Assembly: GCF_002813445.1 (NCBI RefSeq)
Contig: NZ_PHHD01000001.1
Coordinates: 2,418,001 to 2,482,000, forward strand
Length of the DNA: 64,000 nt
DNA from: Pseudomonas tolaasii NCPPB 2192
Lineage (GTDB): Bacteria; Pseudomonadota; Gammaproteobacteria; Pseudomonadales; Pseudomonadaceae
Direction: 5' to 3'
The translations under genes were made by a program, and so were the position numbers. Shown here one piece after another: positions 1 to 7,280 of the stretch (position 1 is its first letter; every line of letters begins with the position of its first letter). The notes under the pieces were generated by a model. The model searched no databases, was not told where the DNA came from, and worked only from the letters and a program-made list of their open reading frames with translations.

Positions 1-438
1 GCTCAGGCCCTGCTCCGTGTCACACACGTGTACGGTGCCGGCACGAAATCCTCCTCCAGCAAACACCGGTTCACCCAGCCCGCTGAAGCGTACCTGGGTC
101 TTGACCGGGCCATTGCCCGCCATCGCAACCAGCCCACTGCCCTGACGCGCCAATAGCACCGGGTTGTTGTCGTCTTGATGGCCTCGTCCGCTGGCGTCCA
201 CGATCACTCGCCATCCGCGGCTCCAGCTCTCCTCCACGGCATGAATGATGACCGGGCGATTGCGCACGATGGCCTCGGCGCGAGCAAAGCGCAGTCCATC
301 TGCCAGGGCGCTCGCTGCGCTGCTTCGCTGCTGTGATGCCAATAAGCCTTTGAAACCGGGGACCGCCCATTGCATCAGCATGCCGCTGAGCAGCAGGCCG
401 ATCAGCAGCTCGATCAGGGTGAAACCTCGTTGCTTCAT
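1..438 (-). CDS. FimT/GspH-like pseudopilin (C-terminus beyond window)
   Basis: This reads on the minus strand from an ATG at 438 and stays open to position 1, so at least 146 residues are present and the C-terminus lies outside the window. It begins MKQRGFTLIELLIGLLLSG, a class III prepilin leader: a short basic leader, Gly before the cleavage site, Phe at +1, Glu at +5 and a hydrophobic helix. The region after the helix (QQRSSAASALADGLRFARAEA) is typical of the GspH/FimT family. It would be processed by the prepilin peptidase encoded near 17 kb. It diverges from pilV with a 204-base gap. FimT or FimU is the likely identity, but GspH-like proteins are hard to subdivide by eye. Confidence 0.85.
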   Translation of the reverse strand, partial: MKQRGFTLIELLIGLLLSGMLMQWAVPGFKGLLASQQRSSAASALADGLRFARAEAIVRNRPVIIHAVEESWSRGWRVIVDASGRGHQDDNNPVLLARQGSGLVAMAGNGPVKTQVRFSGLGEPVFAGGGFRAGTVHVCDTEQGLS

Positions 439-642
439 GTGTCATCCCTCCGTGGATGGGGCGTGTGTTTCCGCCTGACGATTCAGGTATAGCCCCTGGT
501 TCCGGGCATTGAATGATGGCCTTTATGTCCAAAGTATTTCCCTTTGTTCCGGCAGCGGCGCCTGCCGGAATCCGGCGCTAGTCTTGGGCCGCACAGCCGC
601 TTTTTGCTGTTTCTTCGGTACTCGACATGGACGACGACGGTA

Positions 643-1128
643 ATGCCCGTATCCCTGAATAAATCTCCCACCGGCGCCCTGCGTTGCCAGCAATACGGCA
701 TGACGCTGATTGAGGTGCTGGTGTCTGTGCTGATTCTCGCAGTCGGACTGCTCGGGGCCGCGGCTCTCCAGCTCAAGGCCCTCAAGTACACCGACAGCTC
801 AAGAATGATCAGCCAGGCCAGTTTCATTGCCTACGACATGCTGGATCGGGTACGTGCCAATTCGCACGCCGATTACTCCTGGAGCCAGACCGGGCGGCCA
901 GTGTCCAGCGCGGTTGGCGCCAGTGTGCGGGATCTCGACCTGCATGACTTTGAAGCCAATATCGTCGGGTTTGCCGGGGAGGGCGCCAAGGGTTCTGTGG
1001 TGGTCAGCGGCAACGAGGTGACAGTCAGCATCAGTTGGGACGACGCCAGAGCGGCGAGCGGCCCCGGCGCACGGGAAACGTTCAGCCTGACCAGCCGTAT
1101 TGCCGCCGCTTCGGAAGTCGGGCCTTGA
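643..1128 (+). CDS. pilV: Type IV pilus minor pilin PilV
   Basis: 161 residues from the ATG at 643. An upstream in-frame ATG at 544 would add a 33-residue extension with no prepilin character, so 643 is preferred. A hydrophilic leader ends in Gly just before MTLIEVLVSVLILAVGLLG, giving Met at +1 and Glu at +5. The body contains the PilV-like stretch AALQLKALKYTDSSR. PilV is a minor pilin that helps prime pilus assembly in the inner membrane. Its stop codon overlaps the start of pilW, so the two are probably translationally coupled. It is first in the order pilV-pilW-pilX-pilE. Confidence 0.88.
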   Translation: MPVSLNKSPTGALRCQQYGMTLIEVLVSVLILAVGLLGAAALQLKALKYTDSSRMISQASFIAYDMLDRVRANSHADYSWSQTGRPVSSAVGASVRDLDLHDFEANIVGFAGEGAKGSVVVSGNEVTVSISWDDARAASGPGARETFSLTSRIAAASEVGP

Positions 1129-1852
1129 GTCGTTTTATCAGAGGTTTCAGTCTGGTGGAGCTGTTGCTGGCGCTCGCCATCGGGATGGTGCTCGTGCTCG
1201 GCGCCAGCCAGGTGGTCATCCATTCACGGGTGACCCAGGCTGCCCAGCAGGCGGCAACATTGCTTCAGGATGATGCCCGGTTCGTGTTGGGCAAGATCAC
1301 TCAGGATATTCGTCAGGCTGGCGTGTTCGGCTGCCTGCCAGTAGTCGCTATCGAAAATGCGCCGCAGGCATTTGATCGGCCTCTGGGTTGGAGTGCTGCA
1401 GGCAGCGCCAGGTCGCTGACCCTCCTGACCGCCGACGTCGGCAGTGATGGGGGAACGCCTGACTGGACAGTGCTTTCCGATTGCCGCAGTACCGCACATG
1501 CCTACGCCGGGCGCTCGCCGCCCCATTGCCAGGCCAGATCCGGTTTGCGATACGCCAACTCACCTACACCTTCGAAGCGGGCCAATTGAAAGTCAGCACG
1601 CCTGCGGCGCCTGCCAAAACGGTGCTGGTGGATAACGTCCAGGCATTCGAGGTCAGTTTCGGCATGGCAGCACACGCGGGTTCCGCAGGCGTGGTGCGCT
1701 ATGACACCAACCCCGCCGATGAGTCGCTGATACGCAGTGTGCGTATCCATATGACGTTGCGCGACCCGGCCGGCATGGTGAAAGACCAGGCCTACAGCGT
1801 TGTGGCGGCGGTACGTAGCCGGTTGGGGCAGGGCGATCCAGATGCGTTTTGA
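1125..1852 (+). pseudogene. pilW: Minor pilin gene pilW, frameshifted
   Basis: The N-terminal half reads from a TTG at 1125, overlapping the pilV stop, as SRFIRGFSLVELLLALAIG, a prepilin leader and helix. It continues through DDARFVLGKITQDIRQAGVFGC, which is typical of PilW. This frame loses PilW character after about 1512 and stops at 1589. The rest of the protein (GQIRFAIRQLTYTFEAGQL to VRSRLGQGDPDAF) is in another frame from about 1517 to 1852. Joining the halves needs one missing base or two extra bases around 1512-1527, a G/C-rich stretch. The gene is otherwise intact, so this is either a recent inactivation or a sequencing error. PilW is normally needed with PilV, PilX and PilE for the pilus tip complex. 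Confidence 0.85.
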
Positions 1853-2357
1853 AGGGATGTATCTGCGACAGGCAGGCATGGTCCTGCTGATCAGCCTGGT
1901 TTTTCTGTTGGCGCTGTCACTGATTGGTCTGGCGTCGATGCAAGGGGCGCTCTCCCAGCAAAAGATCGCCGGCAGTTTTTGGCATCGCAATCAATCATTT
2001 CAAACGGCTGAAAGCGGGTTGAGCTTGGGCGCGGCGCGGGTGCGAACAGCAGGAGGAACACTGCCGCTGTGCCTCTCAATCCACACATGTGCACCGCCAG
2101 AGGAATCGCATTCGGTTGTGAGTGCAGGAACGAACCCTGTTTCAAGTGTGAGCTGGGTGCCCATCAAAGGTGGTCTCTATGGGGTCCAGTCGCTCGGACA
2201 GGTTGATAGGCCTCCCGGGAATCCGGCTGCGTTGTATCGAGTGACGGCGGTCGGCTTCGTGGGTCAGTCGCGTACGGTGTTGGAGGCCGTTTATGCACAG
2301 GCGGTTGAAGGTGGTGGCGCCGGATTACGACGGGTTTTATGGCGGCAACTTCAATAA
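1842..2357 (+). CDS. pilX: Type IV pilus assembly protein PilX
   Basis: 171 residues from the ATG at 1842, overlapping the pilW stop by 11 bases; an ATG at 1857 is an alternative. The N-terminus MRFEGMYLRQAGMVLLISLVF is the PilX type, with one hydrophobic helix lacking the strict FTLIE motif. It is followed by SQQKIAGSFWHRNQSFQTAESGL, which matches the usual PilX 'FQAAEA' region. PilX is a minor pilin acting with PilV, PilW, PilE and normally the adhesin PilY1. No pilY1 follows: the stop at 2357 is only 11 bases from pilE. The last residues (LRRVLWRQLQ) look unlike the middle of the protein and could be a junction sequence. Confidence 0.85.
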   Translation: MRFEGMYLRQAGMVLLISLVFLLALSLIGLASMQGALSQQKIAGSFWHRNQSFQTAESGLSLGAARVRTAGGTLPLCLSIHTCAPPEESHSVVSAGTNPVSSVSWVPIKGGLYGVQSLGQVDRPPGNPAALYRVTAVGFVGQSRTVLEAVYAQAVEGGGAGLRRVLWRQLQ

Positions 2358-2368
2358 GGTGCGTATTC

Positions 2369-2770
2369 ATGGGCAAGGATTGCCAAGGTTTTACCCTGAT
2401 CGAGTTATTGGGGGCTGTGTTGATCGTCGCATTACTGGCCGGGATCGCTTATCCCGGTTACACCCGACACGTAAAAAAGGCTTATCGCGCAGAAATCGCT
2501 GCGCTGCTGATGGATCAAGCCCGGTCCCTCGAGCTTTTTTATACGCGCAACGGCACTTTTATTGATGCCAGCGGCATCAGCGAGGGCAATGATCGCTATA
2601 GAATCAGCGCTGCATTGCAACCTCAGGCATTCAGCCTGTCAGCGACGCCGGTTCTCGGCTCCATGATGGCGGATGACCCTTGCGGCGAATTCAGCCTGGC
2701 CAGCAACGGCGAGCGCAGTAACCCGGGCGCGGCACCCGAAATGTCGCGCCGGGCATGCTGGGGGCAATGA
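2369..2770 (+). CDS. pilE: Type IV pilus minor pilin PilE
   Basis: 133 residues from the ATG at 2369. An upstream ATG at 2339 would overlap pilX and lengthen the leader, so it is less likely. MGKDCQG precedes FTLIELLGAVLIVALLAGIAYP, a canonical prepilin cleavage site with Glu at +5. The central region (RAEIAALLMDQARSLELFYTR) and the paired cysteines near the end are usual for PilE-type minor pilins. It is separated from thiO by about 60 bases. The product would be cleaved by PilD and inserted with PilV/W/X at the pilus tip. Confidence 0.87.
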   Translation: MGKDCQGFTLIELLGAVLIVALLAGIAYPGYTRHVKKAYRAEIAALLMDQARSLELFYTRNGTFIDASGISEGNDRYRISAALQPQAFSLSATPVLGSMMADDPCGEFSLASNGERSNPGAAPEMSRRACWGQ

Positions 2771-2832
2771 TGAGCGTGCTGGATGAATGGGCGCCGGGTG
2801 CGCTTCTCCCTTTTTATCGGCTGGAAAAAGTG

Positions 2833-3942
2833 ATGGCTAAGCAACAGCGAGTAGTGATTGTCGGCGGCGGGGTCATAGGGTTGTTGACCGCGTTCAACCT
2901 GGCCACCCAAGGGCAGGCGGTCGTGCTGCTGGAGCGTTCCGGGCTTGGGCAGGAGTCTTCATGGGCCGGCGGCGGCATCGTTTCGCCGCTTTACCCGTGG
3001 CGCTATAGCCCGGCGGTCACTGCGTTGGCCCATTGGTCCCAGGACTTTTATCCACAGCTGGCTGAGCGATTGTTTGCGGCCACCGGCGTCGATCCGGAGG
3101 TGCACACAACAGGCCTGTACTGGCTCGACCTGGACGACGAAGCCGAAGCGCTTGCCTGGGCGGCACGCGAGGGGCGGCCATTGAGCGCGGTGGACGTATC
3201 CGCTGCCCATGATGCGGTGCCTGTGTTGGGAGGCGGCTATTCCCGGGCGATCTACATGGCGGGCGTGGCCAATGTGCGCAACCCGCGGCTGGTCAAATCG
3301 TTGAAAGCCGCTCTATTGGCGCTGCCCGGCGTAACCATCCACGAGCAGTGTGAGGTCAGTGGCTTTGTTCTGGATGGCGACAACGTGGTGGGCGTGGATA
3401 CGCCCGCGGGTCAGGTCCTTGGCGATCAGGTCGTGCTGGCGGCAGGTGCCTGGAGTGGTGAGTTGCTCGGCAAGCTGGGGCTGGCGCTGCCGGTGGAGCC
3501 GGTCAAGGGGCAGATGATCCTGTACAAATGCGCATCGGATTTTCTGTCGAGCATGGTCCTGGCCAAGGGGCGTTATGCGATCCCGCGGCGTGACGGCCAC
3601 ATTCTGATTGGCAGTACGCTGGAGCATGAAGGCTTCGACAAGACGCCGACCGAATCGGCCCTGGAAAGCCTCAAGGCATCAGCGGTGGAACTGATTCCAG
3701 AGTTGGCAAATGCCGAGGTGGTGGGGCACTGGGCCGGCTTGCGGCCTGGTTCGCCCGAAGGGGTTCCCTATATCGGCGAAGTTCCAGGCTTCAAGGGGCT
3801 GTGGCTCAACTGCGGGCACTATCGCAACGGCCTGGTGCTGGCGCCGGCCTCCTGCCAGTTGTTTGCCGATTTGTTGCTGGGGCAAGCGCCGATTATCGAT
3901 CCGGCGCCTTATGCACCCCAGGGGCGGCTCAACGCTGGATAG
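2833..3942 (+). CDS. thiO: Glycine oxidase ThiO
   Basis: 369 residues from the ATG at 2833. The reading frame is open from 2755, but the dinucleotide fold begins at MAKQQRVVIVGGGVIGLLTA, so 2833 is chosen. The GGGVIG loop binds FAD. ESSWAGGGIVSPLYPW and the C-terminal HWAGLRPGSPEGVPYIGEV and NCGHYRNGLVLAP are typical of the DAO/ThiO family. The enzyme oxidises glycine to iminoglycine, which feeds thiazole formation in thiamine synthesis in the cytoplasm. Its 3' end overlaps the convergent gene at 3929-4162 by 14 bases. In P. aeruginosa thiO also sits beside the minor pilin cluster. Confidence 0.92.
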   Translation: MAKQQRVVIVGGGVIGLLTAFNLATQGQAVVLLERSGLGQESSWAGGGIVSPLYPWRYSPAVTALAHWSQDFYPQLAERLFAATGVDPEVHTTGLYWLDLDDEAEALAWAAREGRPLSAVDVSAAHDAVPVLGGGYSRAIYMAGVANVRNPRLVKSLKAALLALPGVTIHEQCEVSGFVLDGDNVVGVDTPAGQVLGDQVVLAAGAWSGELLGKLGLALPVEPVKGQMILYKCASDFLSSMVLAKGRYAIPRRDGHILIGSTLEHEGFDKTPTESALESLKASAVELIPELANAEVVGHWAGLRPGSPEGVPYIGEVPGFKGLWLNCGHYRNGLVLAPASCQLFADLLLGQAPIIDPAPYAPQGRLNAG

Positions 3943-4162
3943 ACTTCGGCCCCTGTTCCAGATGCGCCTGGGTGCAATACCACTCCTGCCCCGAGCTCAA
4001 TGCGCGATTCTGTGGCAGGTGCACGCCACAGTGGGCACAGCGCACCATCAAGGTTGTTTCGGGTTCGCCCGAGCGCTGCTGTTTAGCGGCCGGGCTTTTG
4101 AACTTGCGCCAGAACCATACCGCGGCAGCAATAACGGCAATCCAGAACAGTAGACGAACCAT
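3929..4162 (-). CDS. PP0621-family small membrane protein with zinc-ribbon cysteines
   Basis: 77 residues. The N-terminus MVRLLFWIAVIAAAVWFW is a single membrane segment, followed by a basic linker. A CxxC pair (MVRCAHCGVHLP) and a lone Cys/His (WYCTQAHLE) look like a degenerate or partial zinc ribbon. It matches the conserved Pseudomonas family found next to bamD. The function is unknown. It converges on thiO and overlaps its last codons, and it lies upstream of bamD on another transcript. In P. aeruginosa the pilS-pilR pair occupies this interval. Confidence 0.8.
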   Translation of the reverse strand: MVRLLFWIAVIAAAVWFWRKFKSPAAKQQRSGEPETTLMVRCAHCGVHLPQNRALSSGQEWYCTQAHLEQGPKSIQR

Positions 4163-4241
4163 GATGGGCAGTTTCTCGACAGGGAATGCGCCAGTTTAGC
4201 CAAGGACGTGGCAGGCGCACAGAGTAATAATGCTGGCCCAC

Positions 4242-4271
4242 AAAAAAGGGAGCCCTGAGGGCTCCCTTTTT
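4242..4271. terminator. Bidirectional Rho-independent terminator downstream of bamD
   Basis: A perfect 8-bp stem (GGGAGCCC at 4248-4255 and GGGCTCCC at 4259-4266) has a TGA loop. It is flanked by an A-run on the left and a T-run on the right. On the minus strand it follows the bamD stop at 4288 by about 17 bases. Confidence 0.9.
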
Positions 4272-4287
4272 ATATTGCGTCGAGCGG

Positions 4288-5313
4288 TCAGTCGAAGACG
4301 CCGAAGGTCATGTAGCTGAACCACGAGCGGTCTTGATTGTTGCCGAGCGCTTGTGGGGCTTCTTCTTCGATGACGTCGCCGTTGGCATCGTGCGGCTTGA
4401 GCTCCGAAGGAATGGCTTCCTTGGCGTCCTGGAACTGTTTCATCACGTCCTGGTTGGCGCGGGTTTCTCCCGGCGGCAGCGGTGGGCGGGAGCTGATCAG
4501 GCCCAGGGTGTATTTGCTGAGCCACGAACGGTTGTCGGCTTCGGCAACCCGAGGCACGAGCTGGCCGTCTTTCAGGTTCGGGGAGTCCGGGTAGTTAAGC
4601 TTCAGGGTTTCCAGGCTGGTGGCGGCCAATGCATCCAGGTGCAGCCCCTGGTAAGCCTCGGTCATCACCGCCAGACCGTCACCTACGGAAGGGGTTTCCT
4701 GGAAGTTCTCCACCACGTAACGGCCACGGTTGGCGGCGGCTACGTAGGCCTGACGGGTCAGGTAGTAGTCGGCTACGTGAATTTCGTAGGACGCCAGCAG
4801 GTTGCGCAGGTAGATCATGCGCTGCTTGGCGTCCGGCGCGTAGCGGCTGTTCGGGTAGCGGCTGGTGAGCTGGGCGAACTCGTTGTAGGAGTCGCGGGCG
4901 GCACCCGGGTCACGCTTGGTCATGTCCAGCGGCAGGAAGCGCGCCAGCAGGCCAACGTCCTGGTCGAACGAAGTCAGGCCTTTCATGTAGTAGGCGTAGT
5001 CAACGTTCGGGTGCTGCGGGTGCAGGCGGATAAAACGCTCGGCGGCGGACTTGGCGGCTTCCGGCTCGGCGTTCTTGTAGTTGGCGTAGATCAACTCAAG
5101 CTGGGCCTGGTCGGCGTAGCGCCCGAACGGATAGCGAGACTCCAGGGCCTTCAGCTTCGCTGTGGCGCTGGTGTAGCTATTATTGTCCAAGTCTTTCTGA
5201 GCCAGTTGATACAACTCGACTTCGCTCAGGTTTTCGTCGACGACTTCCTTTGTTGACGAGCAAGCAGCAGTCATGGCGAGGATGGCGATCAGCAGCAGGT
5301 GTTTCACTTGCAT
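4288..5313 (-). CDS. bamD: Outer membrane assembly lipoprotein BamD
   Basis: 341 residues from the ATG at 5313; the upstream ATG at 5397 would put 28 non-signal residues before the lipoprotein signal. The signal [20 protein letters not shown] has its lipobox Cys at residue 18. TPR-like repeats follow, with [20 protein letters not shown] and the downstream [19 protein letters not shown] characteristic of BamD/ComL. It is the essential partner of BamA in beta-barrel insertion and is anchored to the periplasmic face of the outer membrane. It is longer than E. coli BamD (about 245 residues) through a charged C-terminal extension, which is common in pseudomonads. It diverges from rluD. Confidence 0.95.
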   Translation of the reverse strand: MQVKHLLLIAILAMTAACSSTKEVVDENLSEVELYQLAQKDLDNNSYTSATAKLKALESRYPFGRYADQAQLELIYANYKNAEPEAAKSAAERFIRLHPQHPNVDYAYYMKGLTSFDQDVGLLARFLPLDMTKRDPGAARDSYNEFAQLTSRYPNSRYAPDAKQRMIYLRNLLASYEIHVADYYLTRQAYVAAANRGRYVVENFQETPSVGDGLAVMTEAYQGLHLDALAATSLETLKLNYPDSPNLKDGQLVPRVAEADNRSWLSKYTLGLISSRPPLPPGETRANQDVMKQFQDAKEAIPSELKPHDANGDVIEEEAPQALGNNQDRSWFSYMTFGVFD

Positions 5314-5462
5314 GGCGGCTTGCGTCCCTATGACGGCCGCTGTCTTGGGCGGGGCCGTCCTGTTATGATGAGCGCCCCGTTGAAAGCCTCGGGGCAAAAG
5401 ACGCCGTATTTAACCACAAGCGCGCAGCCGAAACCAAAGGCTGTGCCACGCCTAGTCTGAGC

Positions 5463-6425
5463 ATGTCCGATAAAATTGAACTTCGCGCAGAGGTGCCGTC
5501 CGAATTGGGCGGCCAACGCCTCGATCAAGTCGCCGCACAATTATTCGCTGAGCACTCGCGCTCGCGCCTTTCCGCCTGGATCAAAGACGGCCGCCTGACT
5601 GTGGATGGAGCGGTTATCCGCCCGCGAGACATAGTCCATGGCGGTGCGATTCTTGAGCTGACTGCCGAGCAGGAAGCCCAGGGAGAGTGGGTCGCCCAGG
5701 ACATCGAGCTGGATATCGTCTACGAAGACGACGACATCCTGGTCATCAACAAACCCGCAGGCCTGGTGGTTCACCCGGCAGCCGGGCACGCTGATGGCAC
5801 CTTGCTCAATGCCCTGCTGCACCACGTGCCGGACATCATCAATGTGCCGCGCTGCGGCATCGTGCACCGCCTGGACAAGGACACCACCGGTCTGATGGTG
5901 GTCGCCAAGACCATCCAGGCCCAGACGCAGCTGGTCACACAATTGCAGAGCCGCAGCGTCAGCCGGATCTACGAGTGCATCGTGATCGGCGTCGTGGTGG
6001 CGGGGGGCAAGATCAACGCCCCGATTGGCCGTCACGGCCAGCAGCGCCAGCGTATGGCGGTGATGGAAGGCGGCAAGCAGGCCGTCAGCCACTACCGTGT
6101 ACTGGAGCGTTTCCGTTCCCACACCCATGTGCGGGTCAAGCTGGAAACCGGGCGTACCCACCAGATTCGCGTGCACATGGCGCACATCAACTTTCCGTTG
6201 GTCGGGGATCCGGCCTATGGCGGTCGTTTCCGTATTCCGCCTGCCGCAAGCCAGACAATGGTTGAATCGTTGAAAAGCTTCCCGCGCCAGGCATTGCACG
6301 CACGCTTCCTGGAGCTGGACCATCCGACGAGCGGTAAGCGGATGAGCTGGGAGTCGCCTCTGCCGGACGATCTGGTCTGGTTGTTGTCGCTGCTCAAGCA
6401 GGACCGTGAGGCGTTTATCGGATGA
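5463..6425 (+). CDS. rluD: 23S rRNA pseudouridine synthase RluD
   Basis: 320 residues. An S4 RNA-binding domain covers about residues 15-70 (GGQRLDQVAAQLF, SRSRLSAWIKDGRLTVDG). The catalytic pseudouridine synthase domain follows, with HRLDKDTTGLMV at residues 135-146; the Asp at 138 is the expected nucleophile. RluD makes pseudouridines 1911, 1915 and 1917 in helix 69 of 23S rRNA. The last codons overlap the start of pgeF (ATGA), so the two are probably translationally coupled. The bamD/rluD divergent pair is widely conserved in gammaproteobacteria. Confidence 0.95.
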   Translation: MSDKIELRAEVPSELGGQRLDQVAAQLFAEHSRSRLSAWIKDGRLTVDGAVIRPRDIVHGGAILELTAEQEAQGEWVAQDIELDIVYEDDDILVINKPAGLVVHPAAGHADGTLLNALLHHVPDIINVPRCGIVHRLDKDTTGLMVVAKTIQAQTQLVTQLQSRSVSRIYECIVIGVVVAGGKINAPIGRHGQQRQRMAVMEGGKQAVSHYRVLERFRSHTHVRVKLETGRTHQIRVHMAHINFPLVGDPAYGGRFRIPPAASQTMVESLKSFPRQALHARFLELDHPTSGKRMSWESPLPDDLVWLLSLLKQDREAFIG

Positions 6426-7147
6426 ATGACTGGCTGATTCCTGACTGGCCCGCGCCGGCTCAGGTGAAGGCCTGTGTCACCACCCGGGCGGGCGGCGTCA
6501 GTCTGGCGCCGTTCGACAGCTTCAATCTCGGCGATCATGTCGAGGATGACCTTGCGGCCGTACTCGAAAACCGTCGCCGTCTTAATGACGCCTTTGCCAT
6601 CCAGCCCGCCTGGTTGCGCCAGGTTCACGGCGTGAATGTGGTCGAGGCCGACCCGGCGCACACCGTCGAGGCGGATGGCAGTTGGACCAGCACGCCTGGC
6701 ATCGCTTGTACTTCGATGACTGCCGATTGCCTGCCCGCGTTGTTCTGCAACCGTGCGGGCACTCGGGTCGCGGCTGCCCATGCCGGTTGGCGCGGTCTTG
6801 CGGCAGGTGTGCTGGAAGCTGCCTTTGAAAGCCTGCAAACCGAGCCTGCCGATGTATTGGTGTGGCTGGGCCCGGCCATCGGCCCGCAGGCTTTTGAGGT
6901 CGGCCCGGAAGTGCGTGAAGCCTTCATGCAGCAATTGCCGATCACCGCTGAAGCCTTCGTACCCAGCCGCAACCCCGGCAAGTTCATGGCCGACATCTAT
7001 AAGCTCGCTCGCCTGCGCCTCGCCGCATGCGGCGTCACCGCTGTTTATGGTGGCGGTTTCTGTACGGTGACCGACCCTCGTTTCTTTTCCTACCGCCGCA
7101 GCCCGCGCACCGGTCGGTTTGCCTCCCTTATCTGGCTGGAACGCTAG
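6422..7147 (+). CDS. pgeF: Peptidoglycan editing factor PgeF (YfiH, polyphenol oxidase family)
   Basis: 241 residues, starting in a 4-base overlap with rluD. The family's metal ligands can be placed at His69 (QVHGVNVVEAD), Cys103 (MTADCLPALFC) and His120 (AAAHAGWRGLAAG). Family members were described as laccase-like. In E. coli YfiH was shown to remove misincorporated L-Ser from UDP-MurNAc peptides, hence PgeF. It lies between rluD and clpB, but clpB has its own heat-shock promoter. Confidence 0.92.
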   Translation: MNDWLIPDWPAPAQVKACVTTRAGGVSLAPFDSFNLGDHVEDDLAAVLENRRRLNDAFAIQPAWLRQVHGVNVVEADPAHTVEADGSWTSTPGIACTSMTADCLPALFCNRAGTRVAAAHAGWRGLAAGVLEAAFESLQTEPADVLVWLGPAIGPQAFEVGPEVREAFMQQLPITAEAFVPSRNPGKFMADIYKLARLRLAACGVTAVYGGGFCTVTDPRFFSYRRSPRTGRFASLIWLER

Positions 7148-7177
7148 ACTTCTCTGATCTGCGTCAACTATCCACAG

Positions 7178-7205
7178 CTTGAATCTTCCAGAATCCACCC
7201 CATCT
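7178..7205 (+). promoter_or_regulatory. Sigma-32 (RpoH) heat-shock promoter of clpB
   Basis: CTTGAA at 7178-7183, a 14-base spacer and CCCCATCT at 7198-7205 match the RpoH consensus (CTTGAA, 13-15 bases, CCCCATNT) almost perfectly. It sits about 75 bases upstream of the clpB start in the gap after pgeF, as expected for a heat-shock disaggregase gene. Confidence 0.9.
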
Positions 7206-7280
7206 ATAGGGGTATCTGGCAGGTTTCTTCATTCAGGATGTGTATTTCTAGCTCCGGCCTGCTCAAAAGGAAGGTGACTA

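Noticed and set aside
544..642. Longer PilV start at 544
   Set aside because: The extension has no prepilin leader character and would put 52 residues before the cleavage site.
4333..5256. 307-codon open frame opposite bamD
   Set aside because: Antisense shadow of bamD, valine- and glycine-rich and without initiation signals.
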